DNA from: Rikenellaceae bacterium
GTDB lineage: Bacteria > Bacteroidota > Bacteroidia > Bacteroidales > Rikenellaceae
Reading direction: 5' to 3'
Assembly (NCBI GenBank): GCA_017463585.1
Contig: JAFTOX010000013.1
Coordinates: 1 to 64,000, forward strand
Length of the DNA: 64,000 nt
Shown here: positions 43,509-51,602 of the stretch, piece after piece
Layout: each line of letters starts with the position of its first letter
How positions within the stretch are numbered: position 1 is the stretch's first letter
Notes under the pieces: generated by a model
What the model was told of the DNA's origin: nothing
Databases searched by the model: none
What the model saw: only the letters and a program-made list of their open reading frames with translations
Program-made: the position numbers and the translations under genes

Positions 43509-43544
43509 CAAAAAAGCCACACTTCCCTTGCGGGAAATGTGGCT
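43509..43544 (-). terminator. Intrinsic terminator of the hpt-queE-ftsB operon
   Basis: Thirteen-pair minus-strand stem (43532-43544 with 43515-43527, one G-U), loop GCAA, then a T6 run. Confidence 0.94.
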
Positions 43545-43566
43545 GTTTCGGCTCGTGGCTCGCCCC

Positions 43567-43845
43567 TTAGTCCTTCAAAATGTAGACCGTCTCGCTCTTC
43601 TTTTGCAGGTTGTAGTGCTCGCGGGCGTAGGCCTCGATATATTCGTCATATTTCAGATTTTCGAGCATCGTACTATCCTCAGCAATCTTGGCGCGGTAGG
43701 TCGCAACCTCACCCTTCAACGCCGAAATATCACGTCGCAACTCGACACACTTGACCACGTAACGGCCCGAAGTAAAGACCATCACGAAAACGGCGATAAT
43801 CGACACAATAATCCAAAAGCGCTTACTGCGATACCACTGACTCAT
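43567..43845 (-). CDS. FtsB/DivIC-family septum formation initiator
   Basis: 92 residues: short cytoplasmic N-terminus, one membrane helix (about 8-28: FWIIVSIIAVFVMVFTSGRY), a periplasmic coiled coil with Leu/Ile heptads (about 30-68), then the conserved YIEAYAREHYNLQKKSETVYIL tail typical of FtsB/DivIC proteins. It links early and late divisome proteins. It lies 6 bp after queE in the hpt-queE operon. Confidence 0.85.
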   Translation of the reverse strand: MSQWYRSKRFWIIVSIIAVFVMVFTSGRYVVKCVELRRDISALKGEVATYRAKIAEDSTMLENLKYDEYIEAYAREHYNLQKKSETVYILKD

Positions 43846-43851
43846 AGCACG

Positions 43852-44487
43852 TTAGGGAATATGCATAAATTTGTGAATCTGAATCGAGATGTTCCATTGC
43901 GGGTGTGCCTTGACATACTCGACAATCTTCGGCGTCATCTGCTCCGAACGGCTCCACTCGGGTTGCATAAAGAGCATACACTTCTCACCCACCTTCGCTG
44001 CGCACTCCTCGGCCCAACGCAGATCCTCCTCGGTCTCGATGATGACCTTCAACTCGCTCGCTGCGGCAAACGCCTCAGCCAAAGGCGGTTGCTTGCGCTT
44101 GGGCGACAGGCAGATCCAATCGAACTCACCACTCAGCGGGTGCGAGCCCGACGTTTCGAGGAAGATCTCCAAGCTGTGTGCGTGCAGTCGCTGGGTCAGA
44201 TAATCGAGCGGATAAAGCAGCGGCTCGCCACCCGTGATGACGATCGCCTGCGCCTCGAACGAGGCAGCGCGCTCGACGATCTCGTCAGTCGCCACAAGCG
44301 GGTGGCTCAGCGGATTCCACGTATATTTGGCATCGCACCAGCTGCAACCTACATCGCAGCCGCCCAAGCGAATGAAATAGGCGGGTTTGCCCGAGTGAAA
44401 TCCCTCACCCTGAATGGTATAGAAATCCTCGACCAACGGCAATCGACGACCTTCGCAGAAATCGGTATCGGGACGACGGTTACTCAT
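43852..44487 (-). CDS. queE: 7-carboxy-7-deazaguanine synthase (radical SAM)
   Basis: 211 residues. It converts 6-carboxytetrahydropterin to 7-carboxy-7-deazaguanine for queuosine biosynthesis. The radical-SAM cluster motif is CX3CX2C at Cys44, Cys48 and Cys51 (GCDVGCSWCDAK), preceded by the QueE signature FYTIQGEGFHSGKPAYFIRL. A glycine-rich VITGGEPLL SAM-binding motif follows near residue 100. It overlaps the hpt stop by 8 bp, so translation is coupled; ftsB-like follows 6 bp later. Confidence 0.94.
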   Translation of the reverse strand: MSNRRPDTDFCEGRRLPLVEDFYTIQGEGFHSGKPAYFIRLGGCDVGCSWCDAKYTWNPLSHPLVATDEIVERAASFEAQAIVITGGEPLLYPLDYLTQRLHAHSLEIFLETSGSHPLSGEFDWICLSPKRKQPPLAEAFAAASELKVIIETEEDLRWAEECAAKVGEKCMLFMQPEWSRSEQMTPKIVEYVKAHPQWNISIQIHKFMHIP

Positions 44488-45037
44488 TGACTACCACAAA
44501 AACATCTTTCAGATTGCGACCCAGCTGGTCGTAATCCAAACCATAACCTACGATAAACTCGTTGCCAATCTCCAACGCCTTATATTTAATAGGTATCTGC
44601 TTCGAGTACGAATTGGGCTTGAAGAAGAGCGTTGCCACCTCGACACTTGCGGGGTTATGACCCGACAACGAACGCATCAGGTGCTCGATACTCTCGCCCG
44701 TATCGACGATATCCTCAACCACGATCACGTGGCGACCCTCGATATTATTCTTCAAGCCGATCAGCTCCTGCACCTTGCCCGTAGTCGATGTGCCGGCATA
44801 CGACGCCAACTTGACAAACGACAGCTCACAGTTGAAATCGACCTTCTTCATCAGATCGGACATAAACATAAACGAACCATTCAGAACACCCAGAAACAGA
44901 GGCGTTTCGCGGTCGGCGTAGTCGGCATTGATCTGCGCAGCAACCTGTTCAACTGCACGGTCGATCTGATCGGCGGGAATCATCACTTCAAAGGTCTTGT
45001 CGAGAAGTGTGACGCGCTTTTTGTTATTGCAACCCAT
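44480..45037 (-). CDS. hpt: Hypoxanthine phosphoribosyltransferase
   Basis: 185 residues. It salvages hypoxanthine (and often guanine) to IMP/GMP using PRPP. The PRPP motif VVEDIVDTGES is at residues 106-116, preceded by the SFVKLASYAGT stretch, and the C-terminal YGLDYDQLGRNL is typical of bacterial HPRT. First gene of the hpt-queE-ftsB operon. Its promoter faces and overlaps that of purE, so salvage and de novo purine genes share one control region. Confidence 0.95.
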   Translation of the reverse strand: MGCNNKKRVTLLDKTFEVMIPADQIDRAVEQVAAQINADYADRETPLFLGVLNGSFMFMSDLMKKVDFNCELSFVKLASYAGTSTTGKVQELIGLKNNIEGRHVIVVEDIVDTGESIEHLMRSLSGHNPASVEVATLFFKPNSYSKQIPIKYKALEIGNEFIVGYGLDYDQLGRNLKDVFVVVNE

Positions 45038-45067
45038 ATATTTCTTTAATAAGAGTTAGACTTAACG

Positions 45068-45098
45068 TTTGAGTTTCGTAAAAAAAGATTTAACTTTG
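45068..45098 (+). promoter_or_regulatory. Promoter of purE-zupT
   Basis: TTTG (45068-45071), 19-nt spacer, TAACTTTG (45091-45098), 45 bp before the purE ATG. Confidence 0.82.
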
Positions 45099-45129
45099 CG
45101 AAGTTACAAACTTTCGATTAATTTTCAAA
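45099..45129 (-). promoter_or_regulatory. Promoter of hpt-queE-ftsB
   Basis: Minus strand: TTTG (45126-45129), 19-nt spacer, TAACTTCG (45099-45106), one change from TAnnTTTG. Its -7 box abuts that of purE, forming the palindrome TAACTTTGCGAAGTTA. Confidence 0.72.
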
Positions 45130-45142
45130 AATTTTGTGCAAT

Positions 45143-45655
45143 ATGACACCAATAGTTAGCATTATTATGGGTAGCACCTCCGATTTGAAGGTGATGGAGG
45201 CGGCTGCCAAACATCTCGACGCAATGGAAATCCCCTACGAGATTCTCGCTTTGTCGGCTCACCGTACCCCCGCTCTGGTTGAGCAGTTTGCACGCGGTGC
45301 AGCAGAGCGTGGCGTGAAGGTAATCATCGCCGGTGCTGGCGGTGCAGCTCACCTGCCGGGTGTGATCGCTGCAATGACACCGCTGCCCGTAATCGGTGTG
45401 CCCATCAAGTCGGGCAACTCGATGGACGGTTGGGATTCGGTGCTCTCGATTCTGCAAATGCCCGCAGGTATTCCCGTTGCTACGATGGCGCTCGACAACG
45501 CTAAAAATGCAGCGATTTTTGCTACGCAGATTCTTGCCGCAGGCGACCCCGCAATGATGGCTAAGGTGGTGGCTTTCAAAGATGAGTTGGCCGAGAAGAT
45601 CGACAAGGCTAACCGCGACCTGTCGGAGATCAAAATGCCTTTCAAGGTGAACTAA
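45143..45655 (+). CDS. purE: N5-carboxyaminoimidazole ribonucleotide mutase
   Basis: 170 residues from the ATG at 45143; an in-frame TTG at 45134 is possible but places only three extra residues before the conserved [12 protein letters not shown] start. The class I signature is visible: GSTSDL at 10-15, LSAHRTP near residue 42, and [10 protein letters not shown] near 71. It moves the carboxyl group of N5-CAIR to give CAIR in de novo purine synthesis. purK is not adjacent. The gene is directly abutted by zupT (start right after the stop). Confidence 0.96.
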   Translation: MTPIVSIIMGSTSDLKVMEAAAKHLDAMEIPYEILALSAHRTPALVEQFARGAAERGVKVIIAGAGGAAHLPGVIAAMTPLPVIGVPIKSGNSMDGWDSVLSILQMPAGIPVATMALDNAKNAAIFATQILAAGDPAMMAKVVAFKDELAEKIDKANRDLSEIKMPFKVN

Positions 45656-46462
45656 ATGATGACCCAGCAAGTCATATACGCATTCTTAATCACGTTGGCA
45701 GCGGGTCTGGCAACGGGTATCGGTAGCGTCATCGCCTTCCTCACCAAGCGCACCAATCGTCGTTTTCTGGCCTTCTCGTTGGGTCTTTCGGCGGGCGTGA
45801 TGATCTACGTATCGTTTATGGAGATGCTCTACTCGGCCCGTATCGAGTTGGAGGCTATGCGTGGCGAGCAGCAGGGCGCGCTGATTGCAGCTGCCGCATT
45901 CTTTGGCGGTATGCTCATCGCCTACTTGATCGACCGCGCTGTGCCCGAGGCCGAAAACCCGCACGAACTGCACTCGGTCGAGGAGCTCGAAGATGACTCG
46001 CGCCACAACCACCGACTGCATCGTATGGGACTGCTCACAGCGTTGGCTATCACGATCCACAACTTCCCCGAGGGCATTGCAACCTTTATGTCGGGTATCA
46101 GCTCGATCGAAACGGGAGCGGCGATTGCCGTTGCCGTTGCGATTCACAACATTCCCGAGGGTATCGCCGTGTCGGTGCCAATCTATGCCGCTACGGGTAG
46201 TCGCCGCCGCGCCTTCTGGTACTCGTTCCTGTCGGGACTGTCGGAGCCGTTGGGGGCTGTGGCTGCCTATCTGTTGCTGATGCCATTGATGGGACCGATG
46301 CTCTTGAACTGCACCTTCGCAGCTGTGGCGGGCATTATGGTCTTCATCTCGCTCGACGAGTTGCTGCCTGCCGCTCACCAATATGGCGAAAACCACACCT
46401 CGATCGTGGGTATGATCTGCGGAATGGCACTGATGGCAGTGAGCCTTATACTGCTGATGTAG
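45656..46462 (+). CDS. zupT: ZIP-family divalent metal transporter (ZupT-like)
   Basis: 268 residues, about eight membrane helices with the two metal-binding ZIP signatures HNFPEG (135-140) and HNIPEG (164-169), plus a His/Glu-rich cytosolic loop (HELHSVEELEDDSRHNHRLH, about 103-122). Predicted to import zinc and possibly iron or manganese. The start abuts the purE stop, with ATGATG giving two possible starts, and both genes share a transcript. The functional link to purE, if any, is unclear. Confidence 0.9.
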   Translation: MMTQQVIYAFLITLAAGLATGIGSVIAFLTKRTNRRFLAFSLGLSAGVMIYVSFMEMLYSARIELEAMRGEQQGALIAAAAFFGGMLIAYLIDRAVPEAENPHELHSVEELEDDSRHNHRLHRMGLLTALAITIHNFPEGIATFMSGISSIETGAAIAVAVAIHNIPEGIAVSVPIYAATGSRRRAFWYSFLSGLSEPLGAVAAYLLLMPLMGPMLLNCTFAAVAGIMVFISLDELLPAAHQYGENHTSIVGMICGMALMAVSLILLM

Positions 46463-46485
46463 CGACGTTTGCGCGTAAAAATGAT

Positions 46486-46517
46486 CGAGCCTCACTCCGT
46501 TTGCAGGGTGAGGCTCG
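46486..46517. terminator. Hairpin terminator between zupT and tspO (convergent)
   Basis: Perfect 10-bp stem 46486-46495 with 46508-46517, 12-nt loop. Short T-rich stretches lie on both sides (TTTGCGTTT right; TCATTTTT on the minus strand), so it may act in both directions. Confidence 0.7.
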
Positions 46518-46524
46518 TTTGCGT

Positions 46525-46980
46525 TTAGTTATTGGCATAGACGTACCAATTGAGATAGGTGGCGAAGATCAGCCACAGCATATAGGGCATCATCAGCCAC
46601 GCTGCCCACGACGATGTTCGTCCCGCAGTCGTCATATACCAGATTGTGAGCACGATAAGCAACAACATCGCCACCATACCCAGCAGCGGATCACGCAACC
46701 AGAAGAACAAGAACGTCCACAACACATTCACCGCCAACTGCAAAACCCACGGCAACACGGCGCGCATATTCTCCGTGCGGAAACACTCGCCAAGCGACAC
46801 GCCCATCAACACGTACAACACTCCCCAAACGATCGGGAATACCATATTTGGAGGCGACAGCGGCGATCGGGCGATCGTTGGATACCACTCGCGCAGTGCG
46901 TCAGCCTGCAACAGACTCGACAGATAACCCACCGCCAGGCAGACGGCAATGGCAATGGGATAGGCTATATACTTTTTCAT
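46525..46980 (-). CDS. TspO/MBR-family membrane protein
   Basis: 151 residues from the ATG at 46980 (MKKYIAYPIAIAVC). The open frame continues upstream to 47439, but that part lies antisense to the cupin gene and is rejected. Five membrane helices are present, with the family pattern PTIARSPLSPPNMVFPIVWGVLY near residues 44-66, and tryptophan/tyrosine-rich loops (TWYMTT… region). TspO proteins bind porphyrins and are linked to stress and tetrapyrrole handling. Single gene convergent with zupT. Confidence 0.88.
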   Translation of the reverse strand: MKKYIAYPIAIAVCLAVGYLSSLLQADALREWYPTIARSPLSPPNMVFPIVWGVLYVLMGVSLGECFRTENMRAVLPWVLQLAVNVLWTFLFFWLRDPLLGMVAMLLLIVLTIWYMTTAGRTSSWAAWLMMPYMLWLIFATYLNWYVYANN

Positions 46981-47090
46981 AATCGAACATTGAGTTGGTT
47001 TACGTTTCGGCTCGCGCAATTTTAGGGCCAAATTGTATCGCCCGAAGGCAAAATTTATCGTGCGAGTGGTCGGCGTATCAAACTTTTTCG

Positions 47091-47098
47091 TAAATTTG
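47091..47098 (+). promoter_or_regulatory. -7 element of the cupin gene promoter
   Basis: TAAATTTG, an exact TAnnTTTG match 39 bp before the ATG. Only TGG, not TTTG, lies about 20 nt upstream. Confidence 0.55.
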
Positions 47099-47136
47099 TA
47101 CTCAAAGAATTTTAACAACTTAAACCCCAAAAACTG

Positions 47137-47466
47137 ATGATCGTAGATTTCAAAAACCGTCCCGAAGAGGTGCTCGAACATTTCAACGGTGGCGAGAAAG
47201 AGTTTATCGTACGTCGCTACCTCGACGATAAGTGCAAGATTATGAAAGGTTTGCTCCATAGCGGAGCCTCGATTGGCGAGCATACCCACACCACCAACTG
47301 CGAGTTTATCCACATCATCGAGGGTCGTGGCACGGTGCTGATGGACGGCGCATACGAGGACGTCGAGGCAGGTCAGTGCCACTACTGCCCCAAGGGTCAT
47401 TCGCACAGCCTGATCAACAATAGCGACGCCGATCTGCACTTCTTCGCTACGGTCGTCGAGCAGTAA
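47137..47466 (+). CDS. Single-domain cupin protein
   Basis: 109 residues in one cupin fold: motif 1 GEHTHTTNCEFIHIIEGRG (about 48-66) supplying His/His/Glu metal ligands, and motif 2 HYCPKGHSHSLIN (about 88-100) with the further His. It probably binds a divalent metal; small cupins of this kind act as enzymes or sugar/small-molecule binders, and the ligand is unknown. It is monocistronic, followed by a heptamer array and a strong terminator. Confidence 0.88.
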   Translation: MIVDFKNRPEEVLEHFNGGEKEFIVRRYLDDKCKIMKGLLHSGASIGEHTHTTNCEFIHIIEGRGTVLMDGAYEDVEAGQCHYCPKGHSHSLINNSDADLHFFATVVEQ

Positions 47467-47473
47467 GTGATTG

Positions 47474-47529
47474 ATTCACAATTCACAATTCACAATTCAC
47501 AATTCACAATTCGCGATTATGAATTAGAG
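47474..47529 (+). repeat. ATTCACA heptamer array after the cupin gene
   Basis: Five perfect ATTCACA units (47474-47508) followed by three degenerate units in the same 7-bp phase (ATTCGCG, ATTATGA, ATTAGAG). It begins 7 bp after the stop and runs into the terminator stem. Confidence 0.88.
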
Positions 47530-47560
47530 CTGCGCTTTTCGGAGCGCGGCTCTTTTTTTT
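47527..47560 (+). terminator. Intrinsic terminator of the cupin gene
   Basis: Ten-pair stem 47527-47536 with 47543-47552 (one G-U), six-base loop, T8 run. Confidence 0.93.
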
Positions 47561-47589
47561 GTTTCTAAGGATCAACTTGGATCCCAAAA

Positions 47590-47618
47590 ATAGAAAAACC
47601 ACCCCGCTTTCGGAGTGG
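47590..47618 (-). terminator. Intrinsic terminator of the sua5-DUF4293 operon
   Basis: Minus-strand stem of eight pairs (47611-47618 with 47599-47606, one G-U), loop of four, then TTTTTCTA. Confidence 0.82.
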
Positions 47619-47643
47619 CTTCTCTTATATCGATTTGTGGTGC

Positions 47644-48111
47644 TTATCGGATTCGATCGACCGAACGAACCAAAGCCTCGTCTGCGGCGATAGCCTTCAT
47701 TGCCAGATAGTTCAAGAACATAGACGCAATCGGCAACAACATCGTCACGTTCAAACTGAGTGCGCGGAAATCGAAAACAGCAAACGCACGATAGAACAAA
47801 ACATAGTGCACCGCCAGCATAATCACCGAGCCCGTCAGCAACACAAACTCCACAATGCAGTAACGAATTTGAGTCATTCGACGCTTATAGAGGAAGATTG
47901 TGACCAAAGGCAGCAGAGCCGCAGCCACAAGCACGATTGCCAAAAAGATCGTCGTCTTATACATCTCGCCCGTTGCAACCGAGCGCAAACCATAGCCATA
48001 GAGGTTGAAAGTCTCTGCGCCACCCATAAACTCAGCAAGCGGCAGACACATCATCAGCGTCGTAAGCACCACGACACCAAGCAGATAGAGTGTTTGAATA
48101 CGTTGAATCAT
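47644..48111 (-). CDS. DUF4293 membrane protein
   Basis: 155 residues with the DUF4293 start MIQRIQTLYLLGVVVL and four predicted membrane helices separated by short loops (TQIRYCIVEFVLLTGSV in the third helix). It is widespread in Bacteroidetes; function unknown. Last gene of the sua5-DUF4199-GT2-DUF4293 operon, 19 bp after the glycosyltransferase gene. Confidence 0.82.
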   Translation of the reverse strand: MIQRIQTLYLLGVVVLTTLMMCLPLAEFMGGAETFNLYGYGLRSVATGEMYKTTIFLAIVLVAAALLPLVTIFLYKRRMTQIRYCIVEFVLLTGSVIMLAVHYVLFYRAFAVFDFRALSLNVTMLLPIASMFLNYLAMKAIAADEALVRSVDRIR

Positions 48112-48130
48112 TATTTCTTTTTACGTTAAT

Positions 48131-49120
48131 TTATTCGTTAATCAAATCGCCATTCGAGCCCTTGATCTCGTCGATCAGATAGCGGTTGCGGTCCGACGAG
48201 TTGCGGTTGATAAGCTCGCCCAAAAATCCCGCCAAAAAGAGCACAACGCCCAGCACAACAGCCACCAACGACAGATAGAACAGCGGTTGGTCCGTTGCAC
48301 TGCGCCACACCAATCCATTAGCCTGACGGATAACCTTTTGCAGTACGATCCACATCGCCGCACCACCGCCAAACAAGAACATCAGCGTGCCCAACGAGCC
48401 GAAGAAATACATCGGACTGCGACCGAATTTCGACATAAACATCACCGAGAGCAGATCCAAGTAGCCCTTGATCATTCGCTCCCAGCCGAACTTCGAAACG
48501 CCATATTTGCGTGCGCGGTGCTCAACCACCTTCTCGCCAATGCGCTTGAAACCAGCCTGTTTAGCCAAAATCGGAATATAGCGGTGCATCTCGCCATAGA
48601 CCTCGATACTCTTCACAACCTTACGACGGTAGGCCTTCAAACCGCAGTTGAAATCGTGCAGTTTGATACCCGACACCACGCGTGCCGTTGCGTTGAAGAA
48701 CTTGCTCGGCCAACGCTTGCCCGCAGGGTCGTGGCGCTCCTTCTTCCAGCCCGAAACCAGATCGTAACCCTCCTCAACGATCATCTTATACAGGGCGGGA
48801 ATCTCGTCGGGCGAATCCTGCAAATCGGCGTCCATCGTGATAACTACCTCACCCTGAGCCTCATCGAAGCCGCAATAGAGCGCCGCCGACTTGCCATAGT
48901 TGCGACGAAAACGAAGACCCAACACCGAGTCATTCTTCTCGATCAACTGCTCGATAACCTCCCACGACGTGTCGCTGCTACCATCGTCGATCAGAATCAG
49001 CTGGTAGCTAAACTTATTTGCCTTCATCACACGGTCGATCCACTGCTCCAACTCGGGCAGCGACTCGTACTCGTTATAGACGGGTACAACAACCGAAATA
49101 TCAATAGGTTTTACTAACAT
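48131..49120 (-). CDS. Family 2 glycosyltransferase (polyprenyl-phosphate sugar transferase type)
   Basis: 329 residues. GT-A domain with VVPVYNEYESLPEL near residue 10, DDGSSDTSW near 42 and the metal-binding region MDADLQDSPDEIP near 96, followed by a YRRKVVKSIEVYGEMHRYIPIL segment. Two C-terminal membrane helices lie at about 232-260 and 275-305. The layout matches DPM1/GtrB/ArnC-like enzymes that charge undecaprenyl phosphate with a sugar at the inner membrane. Donor and acceptor are unknown. It starts 3 bp after the DUF4199 stop. Confidence 0.92.
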   Translation of the reverse strand: MLVKPIDISVVVPVYNEYESLPELEQWIDRVMKANKFSYQLILIDDGSSDTSWEVIEQLIEKNDSVLGLRFRRNYGKSAALYCGFDEAQGEVVITMDADLQDSPDEIPALYKMIVEEGYDLVSGWKKERHDPAGKRWPSKFFNATARVVSGIKLHDFNCGLKAYRRKVVKSIEVYGEMHRYIPILAKQAGFKRIGEKVVEHRARKYGVSKFGWERMIKGYLDLLSVMFMSKFGRSPMYFFGSLGTLMFLFGGGAAMWIVLQKVIRQANGLVWRSATDQPLFYLSLVAVVLGVVLFLAGFLGELINRNSSDRNRYLIDEIKGSNGDLINE

Positions 49121-49123
49121 CGC

Positions 49124-49654
49124 CTACTCCTCGTTACTAATTTCCTCGGCAAACGGATCGGCCTCACGACGGGTGAACGCCGCAATCACCAAGCCATACA
49201 AAACGCCGTTGAATACCATACTGAAAACGCTCGAAATCACGATGAAGATCGGATTGAACTGAATGGTATCCATCATTCCGTTCATCTGCTTGATCTGTGC
49301 CTTCGAGTAGATACCCATCTGCTTGATCATATCCATCGACTTATCCAGCAAAATGCGGAACTCCTCCTCGGCAAAGGTATTGACTGCCACCGCCTTAACT
49401 GCGCCATAAAGTACACCTGCAAAGACCATCGACACAACGATGAAACCCAGCACCTGTCCATACGAGCAACCCGCCGAGCCGCACGACTGCGCATAGCCAC
49501 GTGCATAGTACCAAATCAGTCCGACCATCGCCGCAAATCCAATAAAACCAATACCCGCAAACGGGCAGCAGACCTGTAACAAGTCGAGCGTAACCGACAC
49601 AGCGCCAATCACTGCGCCCGCAATCGATGCTCGAAGTAAATAGTTGTTATTCAT
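49124..49654 (-). CDS. DUF4199 membrane protein
   Basis: 176 residues from the ATG at 49654 (MNNNYLLRASIAGAVIG). A start eight codons earlier (49678) is possible but adds a charged stretch absent from relatives. Four membrane helices with a central loop (about 90-115) match DUF4199; the function is unknown. It commonly neighbours this glycosyltransferase type in Bacteroidetes, so a link to lipid-linked sugar metabolism is an inference. Confidence 0.82.
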   Translation of the reverse strand: MNNNYLLRASIAGAVIGAVSVTLDLLQVCCPFAGIGFIGFAAMVGLIWYYARGYAQSCGSAGCSYGQVLGFIVVSMVFAGVLYGAVKAVAVNTFAEEEFRILLDKSMDMIKQMGIYSKAQIKQMNGMMDTIQFNPIFIVISSVFSMVFNGVLYGLVIAAFTRREADPFAEEISNEE

Positions 49655-49683
49655 ATCTTTCTGTTTGCTTTTTCTCAATTTTT

Positions 49684-50292
49684 CTATCGCAATTCGCCAC
49701 GACCCTCACGCAGAATCTCCTGCTCGTCCGAAGTCAAATCGACCAGCGTCGTGGGCACATTGTCGCCAATACCGCCATCGACAACCAGATCAACCACATT
49801 CGAATAACGCTCCTCGATCAACTCGGGATCGGTCGTATATTCGTCACCATCATCGGTCGGACGACGCTTGACCGACGAGGTCACCAGCGGGCAGCCCAAG
49901 CGCTCGACAATCGCACGTGCAATGGGGTTGGCCGGAATACGCACACCGACGCTCTTGCGCTTCTCCAACGCACGGTCGGGCATCTTCGACGAGGTATTCA
50001 GAATGAAGGTGAACGCACCGGGCAGGTTGCGCTTCATCAGCTTGAAGGTCAGATTATCGACACGACAATACTCCGACACGCTCGAAATGCTGTCGAAGAT
50101 CACCGAAAGCGAATCCTCGCTCTTGGCTTTGATCGTGCGCAGACGCTCGATGGCTTTGGGTGAGTGGAGCGAGCAACCGAAGGCGTAGATCGAATCGGTC
50201 GGATAGATAATCACACCGCCTCGGCGGAGAACATCGACCACCTTATCCAACTCCTTCTCGCTCGGATTGACCGGATAAATCTTGACAAGCAT
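49684..50292 (-). CDS. L-threonylcarbamoyladenylate synthase (Sua5/YciO/YrdC family)
   Basis: 202 residues of the YrdC fold. It shows IYPTDSIYAFGCSLHSPKAIERL near residue 30, FTFILNTS near residue 94, and RIPANPIARAIVERLGCPLVTSSVK near residue 117. YrdC proteins make threonylcarbamoyl-AMP for t6A in tRNA. The short length and the sequence fit the YciO-like branch as well, so the exact reaction is less certain than the fold. First gene of a four-gene operon with a strong promoter. Confidence 0.85.
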   Translation of the reverse strand: MLVKIYPVNPSEKELDKVVDVLRRGGVIIYPTDSIYAFGCSLHSPKAIERLRTIKAKSEDSLSVIFDSISSVSEYCRVDNLTFKLMKRNLPGAFTFILNTSSKMPDRALEKRKSVGVRIPANPIARAIVERLGCPLVTSSVKRRPTDDGDEYTTDPELIEERYSNVVDLVVDGGIGDNVPTTLVDLTSDEQEILREGRGELR

Positions 50293-50327
50293 AAGTTTCG
50301 TGTTAGTTTGTTGGGTTTACTTTTTGT

Positions 50328-50359
50328 CAAAGGTAACGCTTTTCGTTCGATTGTCCAAA
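50328..50359 (-). promoter_or_regulatory. Promoter of the sua5-DUF4199-GT2-DUF4293 operon
   Basis: Minus strand: TTTG (50356-50359), 20-nt spacer, TACCTTTG (50328-50335), an exact consensus match 35 bp before the start. Confidence 0.87.
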
Positions 50360-50390
50360 CTCTATGTCGGCTTTTTCGACCTTTGCGGGA

Positions 50391-51590
50391 TTAGTCACGG
50401 CGGATTTTCAGGCGCGACACCACTGGATAGTGGTCCGAAACACCCAATCGGGGCGACTCGAACGACTGCACCTCGAACCCTCGATCGACCATAATGAAAT
50501 CGATGCGCAACAGATTGAAGAACCCTCGATAGGTATTGGTCATTCCACGTGCCGCCTCGACAAACGTATCGTCCAGACGGCGGCCGATCGTGCGGTAGGT
50601 ATAGGACATCGCACCGTCGTTGAAGTCGCCACAGACGATCACACGATAGGGCGACGCTGCCACAAAACGCGAAATGGTATCGGCTTGATCGGCACGGATT
50701 TGCGAGTTGAGCTGGAAACGATCGGCAATCGAACGCAGTTTGCCCTCGCGCTCGCCCGAGCCGTCCTCAATAAAGTCGCCACTGACCAGATACTCCTGAT
50801 CGTCGTGCGTGATCATCGTCGTGCGCAGGTGGTTATTGACCACACGCACCGTATCGTCGCCAATCATCAGATCGGCCCACTGCGCAATGCAAGCCGTCGA
50901 ATCCAACTCGGTCGCATTGTCAATCACGCCCGAGCGCACAATCTTATATCGCGTATAGATCGCATTGCCCACGCCGTGTCCCTGCTTGGGGTGAGTAGTC
51001 AGTCGCAGCGCCACCAAACCTCGATATTTGCGGCTGGTGAGCATCGTATCGAACATCTCGCGCGGGCAGGCGGGAGTGCTCTGGAACTCCTGCAAGCAGA
51101 CAATATCGGGCGACAGAGAATCGATCACCGCCGCACCCGTTGCAACGGCGTGCTGAGGGTCTTGATCAATGCCGTAATAGGGTTTGAAATTGCCTATGTT
51201 ATAGGTCATTACCGTGAACGAGCCTCGTTCGGGAGTGTGCTGTGCCGAGTAGTCACGCAGGGGCGTTATGCGATAGTAGCGCGACACCTTGCCCACGCCA
51301 ATCAGCGCCACCAAGATCATCGGCAGAGCATACTTCCATCGCCAGCGAATAACCCAATAGAGTATCATCACCACCATCGCCGCATAGCTGAACGGCGCAC
51401 CCAGGCTGAGCAACGACAGAATCCACATTCGGTGCGGACTGACAACCGGCGCGAGGTACGACAACAGCACCACAACCACGATCACAATCGACACGATGAC
51501 CATCACAAAATCGAACAGACGACCTGCGAGCGAGCGACGATGAGATCGACGTTCGGGGTCGTTAGGCGAGGCGTAGTAATATTCCGACAT
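50391..51590 (-). CDS. Membrane-anchored endonuclease/exonuclease/phosphatase-family protein
   Basis: 399 residues. Three membrane helices lie within residues 20-105. The EEP domain follows: MTYNIGNFK near 128, DIVCLQEFQ near 159, VVNNHLRTT near 250, CGDFNDGAMS near 315 and LGVSDHYPVVSRLKI at the C-terminus, so all core catalytic residues are present. Substrate could be nucleic acid, phosphoinositide-like lipid or another phosphodiester; it is unresolved. Last gene of the hyp-mutL-rhomboid-EEP operon, 12 bp after the rhomboid gene. Confidence 0.88.
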   Translation of the reverse strand: MSEYYYASPNDPERRSHRRSLAGRLFDFVMVIVSIVIVVVVLLSYLAPVVSPHRMWILSLLSLGAPFSYAAMVVMILYWVIRWRWKYALPMILVALIGVGKVSRYYRITPLRDYSAQHTPERGSFTVMTYNIGNFKPYYGIDQDPQHAVATGAAVIDSLSPDIVCLQEFQSTPACPREMFDTMLTSRKYRGLVALRLTTHPKQGHGVGNAIYTRYKIVRSGVIDNATELDSTACIAQWADLMIGDDTVRVVNNHLRTTMITHDDQEYLVSGDFIEDGSGEREGKLRSIADRFQLNSQIRADQADTISRFVAASPYRVIVCGDFNDGAMSYTYRTIGRRLDDTFVEAARGMTNTYRGFFNLLRIDFIMVDRGFEVQSFESPRLGVSDHYPVVSRLKIRRD

Positions 51591-51602
51591 TTCGACTTAG
51601 TT

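Noticed and set aside
46981..47439. N-terminal extension of the TspO frame
   Set aside because: The extension is antisense to the cupin gene; TspO proteins start at MKKYIAYP, which is the ATG at 46980.
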